Source: Sorangium cellulosum So ce56
GTDB taxonomy: Bacteria; Myxococcota_A; Polyangia; Polyangiales; Polyangiaceae
Length of the DNA: 64,000 bases
Assembly: GCF_000067165.1 (NCBI RefSeq)
Contig: NC_010162.1
Location: forward strand, 11,210,501-11,274,500
Direction of reading: 5' to 3'
In this document: positions 9,166-18,583 of the stretch, piece by piece
Numbering within the stretch: the stretch's first letter is position 1
How the letters are laid out: the number at the start of each line of letters is the position of its first letter
The notes under the pieces: generated by a model
The model's input: only the letters and a program-made list of their open reading frames with translations
What the model was told of the DNA's origin: nothing
The model's database searches: none
Made by a program: the position numbers and the translations under genes

Positions 9166-10164
9166 TCAGCGCTCAGCCAAGGCGTCGTCGAGCGTGGGCG
9201 CGGTGAGCACACGCTCGGTCCAGCCTTCGATCTGCGCGGCGTCGGCGGCGCGGAGGCGCGCCTCGATCGGCTCCGGCAGCTCGCCGAAGCGCAGCCGGAG
9301 CTGCTTCAGCAACGTGCTCCGCTGCCCCTCGAGCCGGCCCTCTCGCTCGCCTGCGAGCCGGCCCTCCCGGCGCCCCTCTTCGCGAAGGTAATCTGCGATG
9401 GTCACGATCTCCTCCTCGGCATCCGGTCCCGCCGCCACGAGCAGCCTCGACAGCAGCTTGTCGGGCTCGCGCGGGTCGGCGATGCTCAAGATATACCGCC
9501 ACACGCGCACGAGCGCAGCCCCTCCGTGAGGCGCCCGACGCACCTCCCGGACCACGTCGCGCCACGCCGACAGGCGCTCCACCAGATCCTCGGGATCGCG
9601 CGCATGCCGGAAGCACCACAGCACCAGCCGCCCCAGCGCCGTCATCGCCCGCGCGCGCAGCGCCTCGTCCGTCTCCTGGCTGATGTCGTCCAGCACGAAC
9701 CGGAACTGCGGCACATGCTCGGCCATCAGCCTCAGCGTTTCCGGTGGCACGTCCAGCAGATCCTGGAACGAAACCGCCGCGCTCCAGCCACCCTCGCTGT
9801 GATGCAGCACCACCGGCAGGATCGCCGGGAGGAGCGTGGCCCTCGGGTGGCGCTCCAGGTAACCCTGCCAGATCCGCACCATGTATGTGAGCAGCCGAAA
9901 CGCCATCAGCGGATGCGTCGTGCTCTGGTGCTCGAAGAGCACGTAGACGAACAGCGGCGCTCGCTCCAGCCTGGCGGTGAAGAGCAGATCGCTATGGCTC
10001 GCGGCGAGCGCCTCATCGATGAAGCTGCCAGGTTGCAACGCCAGCGACGCGAAGTCGATGCGGGCCGCCAGGGCGGCAGGCAGCGCCTGGCGCAGCGCCC
10101 CAGCCGCGTGCTCCGGCTGTCCAAACGTGGACTTGAACAGAGCGTCATGAGGGGTAGGCGTCAT
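9166..10164 (-). CDS. Rpn-family (recombination-promoting nuclease / PD-(D/E)XK) protein
   Basis: A 332-residue protein beginning HDALFKSTFGQPEHA, the hallmark of Rpn/PDDEXK_2 proteins, long labelled putative transposases. LLFTARLE and YVLFEHQST (about residues 80-100) contain the acidic and Glu-x-Gln residues of the nuclease core. A DUF4351-like helical end (about residues 275-330) follows repeated EGR units. E. coli RpnA-type proteins are DNA endonucleases that promote RecA-independent recombination; the same activity here is inference. It is convergent with the DUF11 gene, 15 bases away. No inverted repeats typical of an insertion sequence flank it. Confidence 0.8.
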   Translation of the reverse strand: MTPTPHDALFKSTFGQPEHAAGALRQALPAALAARIDFASLALQPGSFIDEALAASHSDLLFTARLERAPLFVYVLFEHQSTTHPLMAFRLLTYMVRIWQGYLERHPRATLLPAILPVVLHHSEGGWSAAVSFQDLLDVPPETLRLMAEHVPQFRFVLDDISQETDEALRARAMTALGRLVLWCFRHARDPEDLVERLSAWRDVVREVRRAPHGGAALVRVWRYILSIADPREPDKLLSRLLVAAGPDAEEEIVTIADYLREEGRREGRLAGEREGRLEGQRSTLLKQLRLRFGELPEPIEARLRAADAAQIEGWTERVLTAPTLDDALAER

Positions 10165-10888
10165 CGTTCACCACCGCTGCCGGCGCGCACCTTGGCTGCG
10201 AGCTCGCCGAGCTCACACATCTCCCGCTGGTCACGGCGGCGCGCCGTCTCTGAGACCGATTCGCTAGCAAGTCGCAGACAGATTGGCCATGAAAAAGAAA
10301 TTTATTTCTGGATACGATTCATGAGATGACATCGAGCGGTGTCGCCCAATTACGACAATACAAGCCATCTCGTCTCAAGATCGTCCCTCACACGCGCCCG
10401 TGCTGCTGGCGCAACCTGGCTCGGTTGCCTCAGGACAACGTTGCCGTCCCGCAGGCCAACAAGGAGAAGTGGGTGTCATCGAGTGCCCCCGAAGGCGCCG
10501 CGCACAGGCGACGTGGCGCCACCCATGAATTACGGGGATATCTGCCGAGTGATTTGGGATTGCGCTGAACAGGCGCTTTGCTCGCCATGCCCGGGGACCG
10601 TCCCCCTGGACGGCACCGTGGCTGCCCGCCCGAGCCGCTCTGCCCTGGTCACGAGCACCGCCATGTCGTCTCTTCTTCCCCGATGAGACGGGAGCTCCGG
10701 GCGCGCATCGGAGGCCGTACCGCGCCGCTGGCAGAGACCTTGGAGCGCGCGTCAGGAGCCTCCCGGCGCGCAACGCAGGCTCTTCGCGCGACAGGAGCGC
10801 CCCCGCTGCCGCGGGCGCTCGCGCCTGAAGAAAGCCCTCCAACACGCCGCGAGGGCCTCTCGCGGGAGCGCCCGCGCTCGGGCCGCGA
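10165..10888. other. gene-free stretch with an AT-rich island
   Basis: About 720 bases without a recognisable gene. A locally AT-rich part at 10280-10330 contains AGAAATTTATTTCT (about 10295-10308), a perfect 6-2-6 inverted repeat about 130 bases upstream of the Rpn gene start; it may be an operator or promoter element. The remaining open frames give no domain. Confidence 0.45.
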
Positions 10889-12811
<1,923 letters not shown>

Positions 12812-13023
12812 GCGACTGTCGCCCTTCCCGTTCCGGCATGCGGGCATGGGTTCAACGACCACACACGCGCACGATCACGCGGCCCGGTCGGTCGACGCAG
12901 AATAGCGGGACGGCGCGAGGCCGATCAAGGCGGCGACTTCTTTTATGATCGCCGCCGGCGCAGCGCCGCGCGATGACGCAGCGCGCGTCCACGTCCTCGC
13001 GCAGCGCGCGCAGTGTGGCGCGA

Positions 13024-14457
13024 TCAATTGAGCAGCAGCAGCTGCGTGCCGTCCTTCCCGCAGAACATCGCCTCGCTCGGATAGCGGTCGCCGCAGGTAG
13101 GGCAGATCTTTCCACGAGCCCGCAGCGTCGGCCGGACCGGACCAGCGGCTGGCCCTGCGGCGCCCGCGAGCGCGGCCCCCGAGGGCGCCGGCGCGCCCTC
13201 GGCGCCTGCGCTGTCGCGCTCGCCGGCGGCGCCGGCCGTGGAGGCCGGGCCTTCCACTTCGCCTCCTGTCCGCCGGCGGCCTCGGCGGAGCAGGATCAAC
13301 CCGGCAAATCCGAGGCAGGCCGCGACCCCGCCCACGATGGCCACGAACAGGTTCTTGCGCTGGCGTCCCAGATCCTCGCCCGAGGTCGTGCGCCCGCCGA
13401 TGGTGCCGGCCGCGATCACCACGACGGCGGCCTGCTCGCTCTCGCCGGCCTCGTTGAGCCCGCTCGCCGCGAGGAGCGCGTCGTAACGATCGGGGCTCGT
13501 CACCTCGATCGCGACGGTCACCCCCTTGCCGGCGACGGACGCGACGAGGCCGAGCGCCCCCTCGCCCGCGCCCGCGCCGAGCGAGAGGGCGCCTGTCGCG
13601 TCGACCGTCGCGGCGGACGCGAGCGGCCCCGGCGCGATCGACCACGTGGGCCTCGTCGGGAGCGCGCACCCCTCCGCATCCATGACCAGCGCGCGGAACT
13701 GAAAGCGCTCGCCCGGCCGCATCAGCTTGCGCGACGGCGTGACCTCGAGGCGCGCCGGCTCGCCGGGGGCGTCGCAGGTCCGCGAGGCCGCGGGCTTCTT
13801 CTCGGCTGCGGCGGGCGCCGCGGGCGGAGCGCTCACGACCGGCGGCGGAGCGCTCGCCACCGGCGGCGGGGCGCTCGCCGCGGGGGGCGCTTCGCCGTCG
13901 CGCCGGACGAGCGTGTAGGTCCGCGTCCTCGTGACGGACGCGCTGCAGGTCGTGTCCTGGATGATGAACTGGTACTGCCCCGTCTCCACCATGTTGATGC
14001 TGGCGTCGGTCGCCTGGGTCGTGGTGGTGACCACGGCGCGGCGGGGATCGCTGGCCGGCGTCGTGCAGCGGGTCTGCCAGGAGCGCGCGTTGCCAGACGC
14101 CGAGTGCTTGCTCCGCGCGAGCCCGGGCATCTGCTCCCAGCACTCGGCGGTGCTCCACGACCGTCCGGCGCCCGAGATCGAGAGCTCCGAGCCGTGCTGC
14201 TGGATCTGCACGGCGCCGCCCGGGGCGCCCTGCGGGCGAGGCCTGGGCCCGCACGCCTGCCCCCAGGCGGAGACCGACCACTGTTCCGTGAGGGCGCTCG
14301 CGGTCCAGTACCCGCTCAGCGTCGGCGGGTCCTGCGCGGCGCCCGCGCGAGGGATGGCGACGGCGAGGGCAACGTACGCGAGCGACGCGAGCGACGCGAG
14401 CGACGCGAGTCGAAGCGCGTGGGTCAGGGCCGACGAGGCGAGCAGCGGGCGTCGCAC
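13024..14457 (-). CDS. exported membrane protein with C-terminal zinc ribbon
   Basis: About 477 residues from a GTG at 14457, chosen because it starts a signal-like hydrophobic stretch; there is no clear ribosome site and the start is uncertain. The N-terminal half is Cys-containing and otherwise unrecognised. A Pro/Ala-rich spacer follows, then an immunoglobulin-like stretch (about 245-350), one membrane helix (about 365-385) and a C-terminal zinc ribbon with Cys452, Cys455 and Cys466. That ribbon closely resembles the one at the N-terminus of the Ser/Thr kinase at 31309-32913. The signal region contains LASLASLAS, produced by a 9-bp DNA repeat. Function unknown. Confidence 0.6.
   Translation of the reverse strand: MRRPLLASSALTHALRLASLASLASLAYVALAVAIPRAGAAQDPPTLSGYWTASALTEQWSVSAWGQACGPRPRPQGAPGGAVQIQQHGSELSISGAGRSWSTAECWEQMPGLARSKHSASGNARSWQTRCTTPASDPRRAVVTTTTQATDASINMVETGQYQFIIQDTTCSASVTRTRTYTLVRRDGEAPPAASAPPPVASAPPPVVSAPPAAPAAAEKKPAASRTCDAPGEPARLEVTPSRKLMRPGERFQFRALVMDAEGCALPTRPTWSIAPGPLASAATVDATGALSLGAGAGEGALGLVASVAGKGVTVAIEVTSPDRYDALLAASGLNEAGESEQAAVVVIAAGTIGGRTTSGEDLGRQRKNLFVAIVGGVAACLGFAGLILLRRGRRRTGGEVEGPASTAGAAGERDSAGAEGAPAPSGAALAGAAGPAAGPVRPTLRARGKICPTCGDRYPSEAMFCGKDGTQLLLLN
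14375..14409. repeat. 9-bp tandem repeat inside a signal-peptide region
   Basis: Three exact CGACGCGAG units plus a partial one lie within the minus-strand gene at 13024-14457, encoding LAS-LAS-LAS in its hydrophobic leader. Slippage here would lengthen or shorten the leader by three residues without a frameshift. Confidence 0.75.
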
Positions 14458-15286
14458 AGGCGAACCGTAGCAGCGCCCGCGCGCGGGCGGCAGCCGGCAG
14501 GCCCGGAGCGCCGCCCGCGCGTTCAGCCACGGCGTCCCGCGCCCGACCATCGACCGACCACCGCGCCCAGGGCGGCGGGGCCCCGGCGGGCGTGAGCGAC
14601 GAGCGACGCGTGACACGCAACCGCCGGGGGCCACCCTCACCAGCGCCCGAGAGCACCCGAGACCGAGAGCCGTACAAAAATGCTCACGCCGCGAAAAGGA
14701 TCTAGACAGGCAAAATAAAGATTCGTTACATTGAAAAATGGTCCCGTGCGCATTCTGCATCAAATCTCGTCAGGCACTCCCGCGTACCTGATCCGATCCT
14801 GCTCGTCCCTCGCCCCCTGCGGAGGGTCGGAGAGGACTGCTGAGCGTAGCCGCACGCCGCCGCACGCCGCCGCACGCCCTCAGCGGACCGCGAGCTGCGC
14901 ACCGACCGTCGAGCTGGCGAGTGATCTGGCCATCGAGCTCGACGCGCCAGACTGCGCACGTCTTCGCAGACCGCGAGCAGCCCAAAAGCGTCACCGCACG
15001 ACCCAAAATTGTCACCGCGCAACTCGACACTTTTCTCGCACCTACCGCCAAAAAGATCTGGACATCTCCACTTCTGAGTTGCTAGCTTTCACACTGTTAC
15101 CTTGCGCATCCGCTCTCCGATCGAAGCACAAGCACCCGCGTACTTGATCCGATCCTGATCAGCCCGCGGGGCTCATTCCGACCGGAGCCCGCGAAACCGA
15201 CCTTGCCTGACCCGTGTGTCATGGCGCCTGCTATCCGGATGACGCTCCAGCAATGGTTCACCCGTGAGGACCTCGAGGAGCTACCA
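14458..15286. other. gene-free region with direct repeats before the large exoprotein gene
   Basis: About 830 bases without a recognisable gene. An AT-rich segment (14690-14750) could hold a promoter for the minus-strand gene at 13024. A 23-bp sequence beginning CCCGCGTACCTGATCCGATC (14779-14801) recurs at 15135-15157 with one mismatch. Two adjacent 21-bp imperfect copies starting CCCAAAA and containing GTCACCGC lie at about 14981-15022. These repeated sites upstream of the gene at 15287 may be regulatory. Confidence 0.5.
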
Positions 15287-17608
15287 ATGAAGCAGTTCGC
15301 ACTCGCATCTTCTGTCGCGCTCGCCACGCTGTTCATCACCGCCACAAGCCTCGCCAACACGACCGCTCCGTCTCCCACGTGCACCGTGATCAAGCGGGGT
15401 GTCCTCGGCGACGTCTACAACGCGGAGATCTGGAGCCTCGCCCCGAGCTACCACGTCCCGACCCCGTTCGAGGTCAACACCGGGTACTCCAGCTCGGTCG
15501 GAGAGAAGCGCGCACTATTCCGCTTCGATCTCAGCCCCATCCCCGCCGGCTCTCTCGTCACGTCGGCCACGTTCTACGCCCAGACGTACACGAGCACCGC
15601 GCAGACCGTGTACGTCCACCAGGTGCTCGCCCCCTGGAGCGAGGAGCTCGTCACGTGGAACAACTTCGGCGGAATGGACCCCGCCGCGTTCACCTCGTTC
15701 GTGCCCAACGTCACCGGGTGGAGCTCGGTCGATCTCACCGGGATCGTGCAGGACTGGGTGAACGGGACGGCGCCGAGCCACGGGATCCTCCTCGAGGAGG
15801 GCGCCAGCGGCAAGACGTCGTACAAGGGCAGCGCCCACACCGATGAGTCTTACCGGCCTCTCCTCGAGGTCTGTTACACGGCGCCGAAGGGCTCGATCGG
15901 CGACAAGGTGTGGTTCGACGCCAACGCGGACGGCATCGAGGACCCCGAAGAGCTCGGCATCTCCGGCGTCGTCGTCGACCTCTTCGGCGACGCGAACTGC
16001 GACGGCGTCGCCGACGGCGCCCTGCTCCAGACGGCCGTGACCGGCGCGAACGGCGTCTACCGCTTCACCGAGCTCGAGGCGGGCTGTTACGTCGTCGACG
16101 TCGACGACACGACGCTCCCGCTCGGCCATGTCCTGACCAGCGACGACGAGCCGCTCGGCGTGTCCCTCGACGCGGGTGAGAACGTGGCCAACGCCGACTT
16201 CGGCTACGTGACGTACTCGTCGATCGGCGACACGGTGTGGCTCGACAGCGACGCCGACGGGCTCTACGAGCCGGAGACCGGCGAGCTCGGCGTCAACGGC
16301 GTCCGTGTCGAGCTGTTCCAGGGGGCACAGCTCATCGACTTCACGATCACCGGCACGAGCCCTTACACCGGCCAGCCCGGCTTCTACCTCTTCGACACGC
16401 TCCCGGCGGGCACCTACTCGGTGGTCGTCACGCCAGACAACTTCATGGCGAGCGGTCCGCTCGCTGGACAGGAGCCGACGGCCGACCCCGACGGCGGGCT
16501 CGACAACGTGGGCGTTGTCTCGCTCGGCTGGGCACAGGACCTGCTCGACGCGGACTTCGGTTACCAGCTCTCCTGCGGCAACGGCGTCTGCGGCGGTGAC
16601 GAGAGCTGTTCCAGCTGCGCCGTCGATTGCGGCACCTGCCCGCCGGTCTGCGGCAATGGCACCTGCGAGGCCGGCGAGGACTGCGGGAGCTGCAGCGCCG
16701 ATTGCGACGTCTGCCCGCCGGTCTGCGGCGACGGCACCTGCGACGCCAGCGAGAGCTGCAGCACCTGCGCGGACGACTGCGGCGCCTGCCCGCCGGTCTG
16801 CGGCAACGGCACCTGCGAGGCCGGCGAGGACTGCGGCACCTGCTCGGACGACTGCGGCGCCTGCCCCGCGGTCTGCGGCAACAACGTCTGCGAGAACGGC
16901 GAGGACTGCTCGAACTGCACCGGCGACTGCGGCGCTTGCCCCGCGGTCTGCGGCAACGGCGTCATCGAGCCCGGCGAGAACTGCCTCGAGTGCCCGAGCG
17001 ACGTCGGCGTCTGCCCGCCGGTCTGCGGCAGCGGCGTCTGCGAGGCCGGTGAGACCTGCTCGAGCTGCGCCGCCGACTGCGGCGCCTGCCCGCCGGTCTG
17101 CGGCGACGGGGTCTGCAAGGCGGGCGTCGAGAACTGCTCGAGCTGCGCGGCCGACTGCGGCGTCTGCAAGTGCTCCTCCCCCGGCACCGGCTCCCCCGGC
17201 TACTGGAAGAACCACGCGAGCGCCTGGAAGATCACGAAGCTGACCATCGGCGGCAAGACCTATACGAAGTCGCAGCTCCTCGACATCATCAGCCGCCCCA
17301 CCAAGGGTGACGTCACTTACATCATCGCGAAGCACCTCATCGTCGCCAAGCTCAACGTCGGTATCGGCAACCGGTCGAGCTGCATCGAGGACACCATCGC
17401 CAAGGCCGACGCCTGGCTCAAGAAGTACCCGCTCGGCAGCAACGTGAAGGACAACTGCAGCAGGAACGCGCCGTGGGTGACCGGCAAGCCCCTGTCCGAG
17501 ATGCTCGACAAGTACAACAACGGCTATCTCTGCGCCCCCCACCGCGACGACCTTGACTGCGAGGACAACCGCAACGATCGCGACCATCACCGCGGCTGCG
17601 GCCGCTGA
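15287..17608 (+). CDS. large secreted modular protein: DNRLRE domain, two SdrD B-like domains, eight Cys-rich repeats
   Basis: A 773-residue exported protein with a signal peptide (residues 1-23). A DNRLRE-type domain (about 28-200) has ALFRFDLS and WNNFGG motifs. Two SdrD B-like domains (about 203-305 and 308-425; GDKVWFDANADG, GDTVWLDSDADG) contain Asp-rich loops likely to bind calcium. Eight repeats of about 25 residues follow (about 428-628), pattern CGNGxCExGEDCxxC, usually with six cysteines. A C-terminal region (about 630-773) starts GSPGYWKNH. Ribosome site GAGGAG lies 6-7 bases before the ATG. Repeat six lacks three cysteines and repeat eight has one extra residue. It is probably a surface or matrix protein; no enzymatic motif is seen. 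Confidence 0.8.
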   Translation: MKQFALASSVALATLFITATSLANTTAPSPTCTVIKRGVLGDVYNAEIWSLAPSYHVPTPFEVNTGYSSSVGEKRALFRFDLSPIPAGSLVTSATFYAQTYTSTAQTVYVHQVLAPWSEELVTWNNFGGMDPAAFTSFVPNVTGWSSVDLTGIVQDWVNGTAPSHGILLEEGASGKTSYKGSAHTDESYRPLLEVCYTAPKGSIGDKVWFDANADGIEDPEELGISGVVVDLFGDANCDGVADGALLQTAVTGANGVYRFTELEAGCYVVDVDDTTLPLGHVLTSDDEPLGVSLDAGENVANADFGYVTYSSIGDTVWLDSDADGLYEPETGELGVNGVRVELFQGAQLIDFTITGTSPYTGQPGFYLFDTLPAGTYSVVVTPDNFMASGPLAGQEPTADPDGGLDNVGVVSLGWAQDLLDADFGYQLSCGNGVCGGDESCSSCAVDCGTCPPVCGNGTCEAGEDCGSCSADCDVCPPVCGDGTCDASESCSTCADDCGACPPVCGNGTCEAGEDCGTCSDDCGACPAVCGNNVCENGEDCSNCTGDCGACPAVCGNGVIEPGENCLECPSDVGVCPPVCGSGVCEAGETCSSCAADCGACPPVCGDGVCKAGVENCSSCAADCGVCKCSSPGTGSPGYWKNHASAWKITKLTIGGKTYTKSQLLDIISRPTKGDVTYIIAKHLIVAKLNVGIGNRSSCIEDTIAKADAWLKKYPLGSNVKDNCSRNAPWVTGKPLSEMLDKYNNGYLCAPHRDDLDCEDNRNDRDHHRGCGR

Positions 17609-18048
17609 GACGTAGACGCGAGCGCCCCCGGGCCAGCGCCCGCTCCAAGCGACCAGCCTGGAGAGCCGCCGTGGCTGGCCCAGCCCCTCCCCGCCTCCCC
17701 CTCCCCTCCCTCCGCCGTCGCTCTCCTCACCCCTAGCAGGGGGGCCGCCTCGTACTCGGGACGGAACGTCCCTCGACGCCCGCAGGCCCCCCGCACACCC
17801 CCGCATGGGCGTGTTCTGCCCCTCCCGCGACAAATTGCCCCTGCCGCCCCGAACGGGGCCCCTGCAGGCGCCGCCTACGCCTCGAACAGCGCCCCGCCAA
17901 GGAGCGGGGTCGAGCCCGTCGAGGCCGCTCCGCCGCAAGATAGGACAGCATGGCACGGGCGCTGCAAATCCTGCGGGGCTGAGCTCCGAGGACCGCGTAA
18001 ACGGTCCAATGACGCAGCGTTGGCGGGCCAGAAGAAGGAGAAGTTGCC
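17609..18048. other. gene-free region carrying the promoter zone of the receiver gene
   Basis: About 440 bases. The first part is pyrimidine-rich without a gene. Near the end lie a sigma-54-type site (17951-17966), a small inverted repeat GGACCG-CGTAAA-CGGTCC (about 17990-18007) and the ribosome site AGAAGGAGAAG directly before the receiver gene. Confidence 0.5.
17951..17966 (+). promoter_or_regulatory. candidate sigma-54 promoter (-24/-12)
   Basis: TGGCACGGGCGCTGCA fits the sigma-54 consensus TGGCACRNNNNTTGCW at every fixed position but one. The GG and GC pairs are correctly spaced. It would start transcription about 70 bases before the ATG of the receiver gene at 18049. Activator sites were not identified. 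Confidence 0.5.
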
Positions 18049-18519
18049 ATGAACCTGACGGAAAGCTGGATTGGCGATAAGCCCTTGGTCCCGCCTTGCG
18101 GCTTGTTCGGCAAAGGTCAGCATATCGTCCTGGCTGAAGACGACGACGATTTCCGGTCCACGATCGCCATGGCGCTCCGCAGCGACGGGTTCGAGGTGTC
18201 CGAGGCGCGCAACGGCCTCGAGCTGCTCGACAAAGTGGCGCCCTGCCTCGGTGGGAACGAGCCGCCGAAGCCGATCGACGCGATCGTCAGCGATATCCAG
18301 ATGCCCTGCTTCTCAGGGATGGAGATCCTGGAGGGCCTCGCCGAGGTGAGGCGGCGGCCGCCGGTCATCCTGATCACGGCGTTCGGCCACCCGCACCTCC
18401 ACGCGACAGCGCGCAGCCTGGGCGCCTCGGCCGTCTTCGAGAAGCCGTTCGATCTGGACGATCTCCGCAGCGTGCTGTTCAACCTGAAGGACGCGCCCGG
18501 CTTCGACGGCGGTTACTGA
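18049..18519 (+). CDS. stand-alone response-regulator receiver protein
   Basis: A 156-residue protein with one receiver domain (about residues 24-146) and no output domain. The acidic cluster EDDDD (residues 30-34), the phosphoacceptor Asp82 in SDIQMP, the switch Thr110 in LITAFGH and Lys132 in EKPFD are all present, so it should be phosphorylatable. A 23-residue leader precedes the domain. AGAAGGAG lies 7-8 bases upstream of the ATG. No histidine kinase is adjacent; single-domain receivers commonly relay phosphate or regulate by protein contact. A sigma-54-like site suggests control by an enhancer-binding protein. Confidence 0.88.
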   Translation: MNLTESWIGDKPLVPPCGLFGKGQHIVLAEDDDDFRSTIAMALRSDGFEVSEARNGLELLDKVAPCLGGNEPPKPIDAIVSDIQMPCFSGMEILEGLAEVRRRPPVILITAFGHPHLHATARSLGASAVFEKPFDLDDLRSVLFNLKDAPGFDGGY

Positions 18520-18555
18520 CGAGGACTGACGAGGGCTGACGAGGACTGACGAGGA
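18516..18555. repeat. 10-bp tandem repeat overlapping a stop codon
   Basis: Four near-identical CTGACGAGGA units begin within the stop codon of the receiver gene and fill most of the 64-base gap to the convergent methylase gene. Each unit contains TGA, so extra copies would not change the protein end. Confidence 0.8.
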
Positions 18556-18583
18556 GCGCTCCTCCGCGTGCCCCGGCCGCCGC

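Noticed and set aside
10339..10686. 115-codon plus-strand frame in the gap after the Rpn gene
   Set aside because: No ribosome site, no recognisable family, mixed composition; left as gene-free.
15515..17956. 813-codon minus-strand open frame opposite the large exoprotein
   Set aside because: Repetitive Ala/Val/Asp composition mirrors the Cys-repeat DNA; no domain, no ribosome site.
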